From positions 31,480,790 through 31,544,789 of the forward strand of contig NC_065541.1 of the NCBI RefSeq assembly GCF_932294415.1: a DNA stretch of 64,000 nt, in the 5' to 3' direction. This DNA is from Quercus robur (lineage: Eukaryota > Streptophyta > Magnoliopsida > Fagales > Fagaceae). The notes under the pieces are model-generated. The model was not told the DNA's origin, made no database searches, and saw only the letters and a program-made list of their open reading frames with translations. How positions within the stretch are numbered: the first letter of the stretch is position 1; each line of letters begins with the position of its first letter. The translations under genes and the position numbers were made by a program. Of this stretch, positions 10,958 through 27,411 are shown piece after piece.

Positions 10958-11291
10958 ATGCAAAAGCTATTATAGACATTCTTGTAAATCCCACCCAATC
11001 AAACTCTCTCGTCTCCCCTTTGTTGGATGATTGCAGAAAGTTGGCATCCCAGATCCCGCAGATTCAATTTAAACATTGTTATCGTGAAGCGAACAAAGTT
11101 GCTAACCATCTTGCTAGAAAGGGAGCTAAGCAAAATGCTGATTTTATACTGTTTGAAAATCCGCCTGTGGATTTGCTAGCTATTTTTAACTATGATCTTA
11201 CTGGGTTGTACTTAAGCAGGCGTTGCCCTGCTGAGACTTTGTCTGTTTAGTTTTGTTAATGCAATTCCTTTTTACCAAAAAAAAAAAAAAA
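10954..11291 (+). pseudogene. LINE 3' end fragment (RNase H tail and poly-A)
   Basis: Begins CTGGATGCAAAAGCTATTAT, the same RNase H position as 8,675 in the large LINE, and reads through LLDDCRKLASQIP, HCYREANKVANHLARKGA and YDLTGLYLSRRCPAE to a stop near 11,250, then an A run at 11,278-11,291. It is a separate, less decayed copy of the same LINE family: a 76-codon open frame survives. Confidence 0.85.
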
Positions 11292-11365
11292 TCACTCACT
11301 ACATCAATAGTTTGTAAATTTTTTTTGTAAAATAGTTTGTATCTCTAGCATTATTCTTTAAAGAA

Positions 11366-12075
11366 TATCTATTCATAAGGATTAATTATTTATTGTAATA
11401 AAAACATAACTAAACTATAAAATAAATAAACTATAAGAATATCTATTTTATTATGGTTTACCAATCATGCCCTACGTAATTTTATAAAAAAGTAAATCAT
11501 ATTTTAAAAGAGAAAGAGGCACATACTTATTTAGTTATTTTTATTTATAAAAATGCTATTTTATTTTTTGTGAAGAGAATATAATAATAAAGGTATTTTA
11601 GTATTTTAAAAACATAATTTAGTTGGGTTTAGGTACTCATGGGCCATTGCATAAAATCTAAATCTTTCCCAAACTTGCAAGCTAGTTTAAATATATGAGC
11701 TCAAATCCACCCCAAAACCATTAAAACAATCTCAAACCCTTATTATTAAGGTCGGGTTGGATTGAACAACCCATTAAACCTGACCCATTGCCATTACCAT
11801 CCTTGACTACAAACTGCAAGTGCTTACTATCTTCTATCTTAACCTTGACCTAAAGTCAAATCAAGATTCCAACCGTAGACGAAACAAAGACACATTTTCA
11901 CACTCCTTAAAGATAATAATAGAAAAAATAAATTGACTATATTAGTAAGCACATTCTTATATTTTTGGAGAGATTATGGCTAACTTTAGAAAAATAACAA
12001 AACCATATTGGTAAGCACAATCTTATATTTTTAGATAGATTATGACTAACTTTAGGGGTATTTACTAAAGTTATT
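11366..12075. other. AT-rich intergenic stretch
   Basis: No gene seen. It contains the right arm of the outer miniature element to about 11,480, then unclassified AT-rich DNA. Confidence 0.5.
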
Positions 12076-12076
12076 A

Positions 12077-13423
12077 GGCGAAACTATATTATTAGTTCCT
12101 GAAATTTATCTTATGTGTGCAATTGGTCCCTCAAGTTTCAAGTGAGCACAATTGGTCCTTCAAGTTTTCAAGATGAGCAATATAAGTTTTTCGGTTAACT
12201 TCCGTTAGTGGTGTTGCTTACGTGATTAACGGAATAATGACCTAGCATTTTTTAAAATGATGTGGAATTTATTTTTATTAAAAACTTACAAAAATTAAAT
12301 TTACATATAAGAAAGAAACTAGAGAAAAAAAAAAAAAAAAAATGTCCATTTGCAATATGATTTATTCATCAATACAATATTTACAGTCACCAGCAGCAAC
12401 AGTAGCAGCTTCTGCGCTCTCTTGTACTCTTGTAGCTAGCTCCGGTGCATGTTCAAGGCCTACCTGCACTTCACCCATGGCGGGTCAACGTTCGGCTCGA
12501 GGACAAGGTACTGGAGGTCTAGAATGATTGATGGTGCCACGTCAGACGAGGACATAGTGACTCTAGTGTACAAGCTCGAAGATATCTGCGAGCTTCTCAG
12601 ATCGTCGCATGCGAGTATTGTGAAAGAGGTCTCGGAGATATTCTTGAGCTTCTCAGATCGTTGCATGTGAGTATTGTTATACAAAAGGTATAATTGTGAT
12701 TATGAATTTGTGTTTTTGATTTGTGGTGTTTGGATTTGGGGATTGGGTTGGGAGTAGATCTTTGTATTTTATTTTTTTGTTTTTCTGTTTGGTTGCTCGG
12801 AAAGTGAGGGGAAATAAAGAATTAAGAATTTGGGTTTTGGGTATTTGGCTATTGGGAAATAAGTTTTTTATTTTTATTTTTATTGTTTTAAGCTTTGTTT
12901 GATGAATAATCTTTTTCTTAATTTTTTGTAATTATCTAATGCGGCTCAAGATGTTAAGAATCGTGTGAATTGAGTTATTTTATTACGTTGAAATTGCTTT
13001 TAAATCCATACAATGAAAAACGTCAACCACCATGGGTGAACTGCAAGTAGGTCGTGAACATGCACTGGAGCTACAAGAGAACAAGAGAGCACAGAGGCTA
13101 CTACTGTTGCTGCTGGTGACTGTAAATATTGTACTGATGAATGAATCAGATTGCAAATGGAGTTTTTTTTTTTTTTTTTGGTATCGGGTTAGGATAAAGA
13201 TATGAATTGGAATGGGTCTAGTTTGTAAATTTAATTTTGTAAGTTTTTAATAAAAAGAAATTTCAAATCTTTTTAAAAAATGCCAAGTCATTATTCCGTT
13301 AGCTACGTAAGTAACACCACTAACAGAAGTTAACCAAAGGACTTGTATTGTTTATTTTGAAAACTTGAAGGACCAATTATGCACATAAGGTAAACTTTAA
13401 GAACTAATAATATAGTTTCGCCT
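12077..13423. mobile_element. Long-inverted-repeat transposon with captured host exon (Pack-MULE-like)
   Basis: The ends read GGCGAAACTATATTATTAGT and, inverted, the same sequence. The arms run about 12,077-12,492 and 13,019-13,423, so each inverted repeat is about 410 bases, including an extra ~28-base repeat in the left arm. The flanks AGTTATTA (12,069-12,076 and 13,424-13,431) form a 7-8 bp duplication, the exact size depending on one ambiguous base. Long inverted repeats suggest a Mutator-like element. The spacer (12,493-13,018) contains a coding piece of a host trafficking gene. No transposase is present, so it is non-autonomous. Confidence 0.8.
12509..12670 (+). pseudogene. Captured MTV1-like ENTH/VHS exon fragment
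   Basis: Translates as YWRSRMIDGATSDEDIVTLV, then YKLEDICELLRSSHASIVKE and VSE. I recognise this as the start of the ENTH/VHS-type domain of the plant trans-Golgi and vacuolar trafficking protein MTV1, whose N terminus has the YWRSRM, TSDED, YKLEEICELLRSS and SIVKE blocks in this order. Past VSE the match ends. A 32-base segment (12,590-12,621) is repeated at 12,646-12,677 and supplies an unrelated tail ending at a stop near 12,668. The piece lacks the rest of the domain. It is read as a captured host fragment; whether it is transcribed is unknown. Confidence 0.75.
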
Positions 13424-13431
13424 AGTTATTA

Positions 13432-14375
13432 TTAGAACCATATTGAATCAAAGGTTGAATCATCAAATGGGTGAATTGTATGAAATTATAAATAAGTACA
13501 AAGGAAATGATAGATTTACAAATGGAAAAAAAAAAAAAATTATTGAAGCACAAAAAAGCAACAATTTTTTAGAAAAATATTGAACTGCAAGGTTAGGTGT
13601 GTTAATATTATGTTAATTTGATCAAATACTACATATATATATATATATATAATTACTAATTATTAATCTAATGGTTGGATTGTAAAAATAAAAAATAAAA
13701 AAAAGAAAAAAAGAAGAAGAAGAAGCTAATGGTTGAATTAATGATTCCAATGTGGAACGGGTGAACCATTATATAACTTCTTTAACAGTTCAATAGTTAG
13801 TATGGTTTGGTGGTATACAGTTAACTGGTAAAGTTTCTGATAGTTGAATAAAAGATCTGAAATTCAATCTCTGCTTACATCAAAAATCAATTGGTATTTT
13901 AGTTTGATGATAAAAAGCTATCATCAGGAATGGATGTTTGAAACTCTCAAAAAAAAAAAAATAGTTAATATGGTTTGGAAAACGATAATTATAAATTATT
14001 CCATTCACCTAGAGGCTTGGAAGTAAGGTGAGGCATTTTTGTTTGTTAAGTAAGGAAGGAAGGAAAAAGGAGAAAAAAATGGATGGATTACTAGAAGACA
14101 GTTGCAGCAGCCAATAGACATATGGTGAAGTTTTGTCCACGGCTAAGGCTAAGCCCATATTGGTAGGGGGTACGTAGCCAATTAATTAGACAATAAATTT
14201 TCTTTATAGCGATTGAAGAATTAATGAGTAGAGATATTTCAGACAAAGCTTTATATGCCTTCAGATAACAATTTAGATATTGATACCCAACATTTGTTAA
14301 TCTCTTCCTCTGTTCTTTATGTTGCTATCTATTATTGTATAGATTAATTATTTATTTGACCCAAGCTTCAACAAA
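13432..14375. other. Intergenic, simple repeats
   Basis: No gene seen. Contains a (TA)n tract (13,631-13,651), a GAA-rich stretch near 13,710 and AT-rich DNA upstream of the tRNA gene. Confidence 0.5.
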
Positions 14376-14456
14376 GTCAAGATGGCCGAGTTGGTCTAAG
14401 GCGCCAGTTTCAGGTACTGGTCCGAAAGGGCATGGGTTCGAATCCCATTCTTGACA
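14376..14456 (+). tRNA. tRNA-Leu (anticodon CAG)
   Basis: The acceptor arm GTCAAGA pairs with TCTTGAC, followed by discriminator A. The anticodon stem CCAGT/ACTGG encloses the loop TTCAGGT, giving anticodon CAG. A long variable arm (GTCCGAAAGGGC region) marks a class II leucine tRNA. The internal A box (TGGCCGAGTTGG) and B box (GGTTCGAATCC) are both consensus, so RNA polymerase III transcription is plausible. No intron. It looks functional and nuclear. Confidence 0.95.
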
Positions 14457-15170
14457 TCTGTATTTTTATTACTAGTATTAGAAACAAAATATTGTTTTGT
14501 TTAAACCAACATCGCTTTGATAGTTTTTATCTTCGAATCAAGGCGATTATTATAGAAGAAGATAATCATGAATTGGGACCAATCTTGTTTTGTTTGTGAG
14601 AAATCCCACCGCAACTTTATAAGCAAAAGAAGAAAATTTTGAAATCATAAAGAAGTTCATACATTCCTGTTGGTGCAATATACAAAAGAAACAGAATAAA
14701 AATTTTACAATAAATTTATTTGAAGAATATCAACAACACAATTGGACTTGGACTGACTCACATGAGAAATATCATCTCCTTTTAGCTTTCTCTTTGATTG
14801 ACTCATTTTCTTGTACATTATTACATTTAAATCCAATATATATATCTTCGTGCTCATAAATTAATATATACTCTGAGTCTCACTTTTTATTAATATGGAA
14901 TTCCAAATTTGATAACACACTAACTCCTCATTTATCACATTGATTAAACTCCAATATCTTTTTATTAAATTTTCCAACTTACCATTTAATTAATTTGTTA
15001 AAATATCATTTTACTATTAAAATTCTACAGCAATTCCCAAATTACCAAATCTGCTAGGTGACAGTATAAATTTGCAATTTAACAAGAATTCCAACTCTGT
15101 ATTGAATAAATTTGGATAAACATGGGCAATATTGCAACACTAAGAAACAATATTGTTTTAACCTGTAATC
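14457..15170. other. AT-rich spacer between tRNA and cytochrome b561 gene
   Basis: No gene seen. It includes the 3' flank of the minus-strand gene ending at 15,171. Confidence 0.5.
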
Positions 15171-16370
15171 TCAACTGTGGATTCCACTCCCTTTATCAGA
15201 TCCCCCAATTAGTCCTTCTCTCCTCAGCTTCTCTTCCTTCGATTTCCTACAGAAAATGACCCAAGAATTTACCTCCAAAGCTATACACACACCAAGCAAG
15301 GTAGAGAGGCCCAAACAGTAGCCTAACTTAGCATAAGACCTGCCTGCTCCCATTACTTCAAATCCTTGAAAAACATTCACAACCCCAAGAATCACACAAG
15401 AATACCCAACAAAATGGTGGTAAGATTTCCAATACTTCCTAAACTTGTTTGTAGTTTTAGGCCTAAACAATAGTGCAAGTGTTTGTAGCGCTCCTAAGCA
15501 AAATGCTGCAAACCCAAGTTTCCTGTGAAGTCCATATTCCACACCAGGTGACAGCTCCCCAAGCCTAATTCCAATTGCAAATCCAACAGTTCCTAGGAAA
15601 AATGCAAACAATTGCATGCCTGCATGAGCATAAAACCATGCAGGGCCTAGTGCCTGAATGTGCCTAAGGTAGCGTGCTGTCACGGCTCCAATAGGCAATA
15701 TAAGGCCCCATGAGATTGCATTTATGATACCATGCGCGGTTTTGAGTGTTTTGATGTTGTCATGTTGGGCAGTAGCTGAGCCTGAGAGGACATCTATAGT
15801 GGCAAAGGAGGAAAGGTCGTTAGAGGTAGTGGGATGAATGGTTGGTGAGTAGCCTTGGACATAGAGTCCACGGTTCCACACATGGTTGATCTTTGTTTTA
15901 TTTGGTACAAGTTTGAATGTGGCATAGATTTGGATTGTGGCACCATTGTGAACTGTGGCCATTTTGCCACCATATAAGGTGGCAGAGGAAGAGAGGAGGT
16001 GGATGTCAAGGGGCCGAGAAAGGAGTGGGTTCTTTTGGAGCTTTACAGTTGGGTCTAGGATGTATGGCAGTAGGACAATTTGGCCGGAATTTGGGTCTGG
16101 AAAGGCGATTAAGGCACGGGTTCCGGTCATCTCAGGGGAACTAGGATTGATGCCCCATCCAACCCAGCCTGAGGGTGAAATGAAGGTACCAAAGAAAACA
16201 AGGTCTAAAGTGGCATTGTGGGGGTGGAAGGTCCATGCTATAGAGGCTTGGTGGGTAGGGAGTGTCGTGCATTTTTGGAACGTTTTGGTGGCAGTGGTGG
16301 TGGTGCAATGGGCAGAAAATGCAACATGAAGATTAGAGGATAGGAGGAGGAGGAAGAGGAAGAAAACCAT
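15171..16370 (-). CDS. DOMON and cytochrome b561 domain protein
   Basis: An intact 399-residue single-exon gene. Residues 1-20 form a signal peptide ending near AFSA. A DOMON domain spans about residues 42-195 (GWVGWGINP near 68-76, INHVW at 161-165). A cytochrome b561 core follows from about 205 to 375 with several membrane spans. Candidate haem-ligand histidines are H213, H249, H282 and H318/H319. The tail is short, basic and cytosolic (RKSKEEKLRREG). Family members are membrane redox proteins thought to pass electrons from cytosolic ascorbate across the membrane to the apoplastic DOMON. The size is normal for the family. A second, DOMON-only relative lies at 26,903-33,879. The start ATG heads directly into the signal peptide. 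The exact paralogue is not assigned. Confidence 0.95.
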   Translation of the reverse strand: MVFFLFLLLLSSNLHVAFSAHCTTTTATKTFQKCTTLPTHQASIAWTFHPHNATLDLVFFGTFISPSGWVGWGINPSSPEMTGTRALIAFPDPNSGQIVLLPYILDPTVKLQKNPLLSRPLDIHLLSSSATLYGGKMATVHNGATIQIYATFKLVPNKTKINHVWNRGLYVQGYSPTIHPTTSNDLSSFATIDVLSGSATAQHDNIKTLKTAHGIINAISWGLILPIGAVTARYLRHIQALGPAWFYAHAGMQLFAFFLGTVGFAIGIRLGELSPGVEYGLHRKLGFAAFCLGALQTLALLFRPKTTNKFRKYWKSYHHFVGYSCVILGVVNVFQGFEVMGAGRSYAKLGYCLGLSTLLGVCIALEVNSWVIFCRKSKEEKLRREGLIGGSDKGSGIHS

Positions 16371-17753
16371 GGTGATTGTAGCTAGAAGAGTAGTGAGGAG
16401 TAGAAGTGGCTTGAATGGGGTGGGTTGCTTTTGTTAACATTTATGAGTTTGGTAATGATATTTTTGTGAGGGAAGGAGAGTGATGGGTCATTATGGCTAT
16501 TATGCATTTTATGAGAATAAAGTGTGTGCTTATCTTTGAAGTAAAGGCAGTACTTAGTGTTTGTTTGGTGGAAATAGGAATGAAAGTTTTGTGTTGTAAT
16601 CGATTTTAAGTAGTGGGTACATAATGTGGTTATACAATGATGTGATTATACATGGGTTTGTCCTTTGCGCTCCTGCTTATTAAAGACTAAAGAGATGTAA
16701 CTTTCTATATTCTTGTTGGCTAAAATGGGTAGTGGAAGATTCTCAATATATTGTGCTTCGCTTTGAAGCTAAGTTACCGATGGTGAGTAAAATAGTGCAA
16801 GTCTTGATTCTATAGTGGGGGTAGCTCTCACCAATGGGATTATGTCTATGAACATTTGCAGTGATAGATGCCCAGTTAGGAACTCTTACCAATTACCGCA
16901 CACTGCTTAACTTGTACTTACTAATATTTCCTTATCTTATAATTTTCATGGTAATTAACTTCTTGTTGCAGTTAATTTGTATGCCTGTTTTAACCTCAGC
17001 TGAAGTCTAATCATTTTATGATAAATTTGTTTTAAGCTCGTCTTAGTTATAGTGATATAATAATAAACCTTTATTGGAGCACTGAATGGGTGCCAAGGGA
17101 TGCCCAACTCTAATTATTTTTGAAGGAACAATGATCACATGTAACCAACATATTTTGGTTACAACTTACAAATTGATTAATTTATATGTTTTATCTTATT
17201 ATTTAAATTAAATAATGGGTTTTATATTGATCCAGGTTGAGGAAAGATGTTCAAAACGCTTTTAAATAAATTAGTTGTGCCAGCGTTGGCTCAAATGATA
17301 TATGCAATGAAAGGTAATTCTCAAAGTGTGTATAATCTATAGTTAGAGAAGAATTAATTACGTAAAATTTCTTCGCACTACATCAGCTAGAACAGAGGGG
17401 AGTTGCGTTAATTTGTTTTGGCAAAAAATACTTTTTAGAATGATCTAGAATATATTTATATTCTTCAGCTTGCTTATAATTTCGTTAATATATATTAACC
17501 TCTTCATATGTTCTATGCGCTTATCAAGATGGGCTTTTTCTTTTCTTTTAATTTTATTTTATAGTAATAAAAATAACATTTTTAAGTTGTTACTGTACAT
17601 GAATAATTATAGTTTAAGACTGCAAGTATAAAATGTGTCTTAATGACATTAGGGTTTTTTGGTGTGCAACTATATAGGCATACATAATCCCTAAGTGTGT
17701 AAAGCTCTCCGAATATACGTTTCATTTAGAAAATAAAGAACCACACACACTCT

Positions 17754-17986
17754 CATTAGCACTCTCATTAGCACTCTCAAATCTCAAGGTTCCATCACAT
17801 GAGCTCTGAGTCCTAGCCTACGAACAAAGAGTAGAATACCCTATTTGTGGTTTCTATCCACTTGGAAGCCATTAGCACTCTCATTAGCACTCTCAAATCT
17901 CAAGGTTCCATCACATGAGCTCTGAGTCCTAGCCTACGAACAAAGAGTAGAATACCCTATTTGTGGTTTCTATCCACTTGGAAGCC
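17754..17986 (+). repeat. Perfect 116-base tandem duplication
   Basis: Two adjacent copies of a 116-base unit (containing CTCAAGGTTCCATCACATGA) appear identical by eye, starting near 17,754 and 17,871. CATTAGCACTCT is repeated at the junction. No divergence implies a recent duplication. Confidence 0.85.
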
Positions 17987-18114
17987 ATTGGAGATTGTGG
18001 TGGCTGTCGAGGTTTGTGGGAAGAGCTATGGTAGACTTGTTTTTGCTACACTAAGGTTTTTGGTTAGGATTTAATAGTAAACCCAAGTGATATGAATTGA
18101 AACTCTTAGAGTGT

Positions 18115-18290
18115 GTTTGGTAGTTGTTTTTTATCTATGTATCGTACAATACAGACGATTTTACAATATGATACAATTCATGAGCACTTACAATACATTG
18201 ATATGATAAGAAATTTTTTACGCGCGATACAATATGTATCGCACAATACATGATATGTATTGTGTATTGTACAATACAAACAACTATGCT
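18115..18290. mobile_element. Palindromic miniature element
   Basis: The ends AGTTGTTTTTTATC... and ...AATACAAACAACT are imperfect inverted repeats. The interior has several copies of ATCGTACAATACA and GTATTGTACAATAC, giving internal hairpins. The preceding GTGTGTTTGGTAG resembles common plant miniature-element starts. Boundaries are approximate. Confidence 0.45.
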
Positions 18291-18449
18291 CACATCAATG
18301 TGTGAAATAGTCGAGGGTGCAAATAGTTTATTGGATTTTTTTTTTTAATCCAAAAGGCGGAGTGCTCCTAAAAGACTTTCATAAAATAACGAACTAAGTT
18401 GGCCTACAAACCAATGGTTACAAACTCTTCTTTTATATATATAAATGTA

Positions 18450-18484
<35 letters not shown>

Positions 18485-18487
<3 letters not shown>

Positions 18488-19015
18488 AAAATGTAAATTT
18501 TGACAAATCCATCTTTAGATTGCACTTTCTTATTAAATCTTCTATGTTTGTAAAATTTCAAAAAAAATAAAAAATCTATATTTATGTCATTAATCAAATG
18601 TTTTGTTTTCAAGTTTTTAGTCTTAGGGTGCATTTGGCTCAAAATTAAAAAGCCAGTTTATTTTATTATTTAGCTTATTTTTACTACTATTCATGGGTTC
18701 CACTACATTTTTTGGTACTATTCATGGGTCTCACTGTATTATTTTAGCTAACTTTTACCTTTATTTACAGTACTTTTAGCAAAAAGTTTTCAGTTTCAAC
18801 AAAATAAACAGATTCCAAACAAACTCTTAAATTATGCATAAAAATAAGTTTATGGATCAAATAATAAATAATATCTAATTTGAATGAAATTGGACATGCA
18901 TGTTGAGAACATAAATAATATGCAATCTAACGAGTAGATTTTTAAAATATGTAAATATGATAATTTTTTAGTGGGACTTACTTTGTAGGCAAACTTTGTT
19001 CTATAATAATTTTTC
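18485..19015 (+). repeat. Dispersed repeat, copy 1 (interrupted)
   Basis: Reads TTTTGACAAATCCATC... through AAATTATGCATAAAAATAAG and ...GTAGGCAAACTTTGTT. It aligns along its length with 54,705-55,025. This copy is split by the miniature element at 18,626-18,824; the other copy is uninterrupted at the same point. Confidence 0.75.
18626..18824. mobile_element. Miniature inverted-repeat element with empty site elsewhere
   Basis: 199 bases, starting GGGTGCATTTGGC and ending CCAAACAAAC, with imperfect terminal inverted repeats and a TCTTA flank on both sides (18,621-18,625 and 18,825-18,829). The interior CACTACATTTTTTGGTACTA motif is shared with the element at 54,119-54,319. Confidence 0.75.
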
Positions 19016-19299
19016 TAAAGTTTGAAAAGTGTTTGGTTTGACGAAAATTGATTTTAGGAAAATATTTTAAGCATTTGTGGGTGTTTGGGGCGACTAAAAA
19101 TGTAAGTCAATCCGGTTGATTGTAAAATAATTGCATTTATGACGAAAATTGATTTATGCTTTTATATTTTATAAAACTTTTTCCGCATCACCCAAAACTC
19201 ATCAACAAAACTTCTACCCACCACTGTCAGCCACCCAATCACCACCCCTACTAATTAATGTCTCTAATCTCAAGTTGCCAACCACCGCTATTGCTAGAC

Positions 19300-19950
19300 T
19301 CCGCCACCGCTAGTTGCGGGTCTTCACAACCATTGGTTGTCCGTCGGTTTTCTGTAGCATTTTCCTCAACACAACCAAATGCTTGAAAATATTTTCGGGA
19401 ATATAATGTAACCAAATACTTGAAAATTTTTCACTTGAAATTAGTTTGTGGTCCAAAAATATTTTCTGTCAAACCAACCATAGCTAGAGTAAAAAAGAGA
19501 GGGTAAAATACAGTTAACACCCTTGAGATTTTAACTAATGCTAATTAAGTCCAAAACTTTTTAAATTTGACAAACTTAGTCCTAAACTCAACTTGGATCT
19601 TAAATCGTTACTTATTTTTCTCATCTCTCTCATTGTGATTTGGGACCAAGTTGATTAGTTTTGGATTTGGCTGACATTAGTCCAAACCTCCGCCACCATT
19701 GGTTGTCAATCGCCGGTTTTCCACATCATTTTCCTAAACACAATCAAATACTTGAAAATATTTTCATTTGAAATTATTTTTTGGTCCAAAAATATTTTGT
19801 CAAACCAAACATAACTAGAGTTAAAAAAAAGGGTAAGATATAGTTAATACCTTTGAGGTTTGAACTAATTCCAGCCTTTTTAAAAGTGACAAACTTGGTC
19901 ATAAACCCAATTTGGAACCTAAACCGTTACTCATTTACCTCTTCTTAGAC
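19300..19950 (+). repeat. Diverged direct duplication
   Basis: The block with GCCACC..., CAACCATTGGTTGTC..., GAAAATATTTTC, GTCCAAAAATATTTT and GGGTAAAATACAGTTAA occurs at about 19,300-19,628 and again at about 19,680-19,947, with many differences and small deletions. It is an old local duplication. Confidence 0.7.
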
Positions 19951-20169
19951 TTAAGGGCCGGTTTGGTTGTGTTGTTTAAACATCAATTTTCGTTGTTTAA
20001 ACAACAGAACACGTATTTCTACAATATTTTTTCACCTATATGTATTTTCATAATATTTAAATAATATTACTAGAACAATGTTATCAAATAGTCACTTAAG
20101 TTGGTTGGTTCGAAACTCCCGTATTTAAAAAAGGAAAAGGAAAAGAAAGTGTTAAAAAGGTAGCGTCGT

Positions 20170-26503
<6,334 letters not shown>

Positions 26504-27411
26504 CTTTATCTGTGTAGACCAAGCAAGTATATTGGATTAACTATGGTTTTAGGATGTCATCTCATGAGACGGAAGTTCACTTGAATGTAGGGGTTATGAA
26601 CTAAAGAAGAAAGATATTTTGATAGATTATTTTTGCTAGATTTGTAATTCCTGATCTTTTGGCCCTTTCATTCTTTTTTGTATAGACCAAGTAAGTTTAT
26701 TGGATAAACTGAGCTTGTAAAAATCTTTGCAAAATGTGGAACATCCATGGATAAGAATATTTGCAAGTAGTTGATGGTGTGATGTAGTAGAATGGAGCTA
26801 GTTACATTAAAGTAGACGTCACTGAAAATTCTTATAGCTGCAGAGTCTACATTAATGATCATGTGAAAACATGTAATGTTGGTAAGCATATTCATAGCAA
26901 AATTAAAGTTTTGAAGGAGGCAAACTTGAGGACAGCGAAAGAAAATCTAGAATACCTACCGATTGAATGTTGGGGCCTGATGTTGGATGCATCTGAGGGA
27001 TATTGTTTATAACTGAACTTCCAGCTTGCCAGACGTGATTAACAGTTGTTCCATTGTTTAGTGGGCCCACAACACCAAAAATAGTCATTTCATTTTTGGC
27101 ATATGTTGCTGAGATGTTTGAAACCCGAAAGCAAAGAGCTGCTTGTTTCATTGAAGGGTTGTAACTGGTTATTGGTGTTGTATAAGCTGTCATAGTCCCA
27201 TTAGCATTGAGAAAAGCAACAACAGCCTGCGATCCAATCATGCTTGTTCCAGTTGGATTGATTGCCCATGCAATCCATCCTGTAGAAGTTTGAGTTGCTC
27301 TGTAAGCAATCTGAATGCTTTTGGTGGATGGAATGTAGTTCCAGTGCATATGGCTCTGTAATACTGGAAGGTCAATGCAGGAATTGAATACTTGGTTAGT
27401 TGAAAAGGTGT

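Larger units (their letters stand above)
10822..11356. mobile_element. Mutator-like miniature element carrying a LINE tail
   Basis: Flanked by a perfect 9-bp duplication TTTAAAGAA (10,813-10,821 and 11,357-11,365). Terminal inverted repeats of about 60 bases: left GAGTAACGCTACAGACATAA, right (reverse complement) GAATAATGCTAGAGATACAA. The interior is almost entirely a LINE 3' end with a poly-A tail, preceded by an inverted copy of part of that LINE. Either the LINE jumped into the element or the element acquired the LINE segment. Confidence 0.8.
10450..11480. mobile_element. Outer miniature element split by another insertion
   Basis: The left end TAAGGCCACGTTTGATACAC (near 10,452) is an imperfect inverted match to the right end near 11,450-11,475 (reverse complement reads GGGCATGATTGGTAAACC). 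GGAATAATTATTCC-type sequence precedes the inner insertion, and ATTCATAAGGATTAATTATT follows it. The inner Mutator-like element at 10,822-11,356 accounts for half the length. The target duplication is uncertain. Confidence 0.5.
16371..20169. other. Intergenic with miniature elements and duplications
   Basis: No gene supported. Listed separately: a perfect 116-base tandem duplication near 17,755-17,986, a palindromic element at 18,115-18,290, a (TA)n tract at 18,430-18,475, a miniature element at 18,626-18,824 inside a dispersed repeat, and a duplicated segment at 19,300-19,950. The upstream region of the cytochrome b561 gene lies at its left edge. Confidence 0.55.

Noticed and set aside
15794-16329. 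Plus- and minus-strand frames over the cytochrome b561 gene
   Set aside because: Other-frame shadows of the intact 399-residue gene.
26668-26895. Possible anchor exon for the AIR12-like gene
   Set aside because: The 75-codon frame has no convincing hydrophobic GPI-type tail or family similarity.
26950-26966. Splice-donor-like GTAGGT in the AIR12-like DOMON region
   Set aside because: Family-like coding (QSVGILDF) continues across it, so an intron there is not needed.
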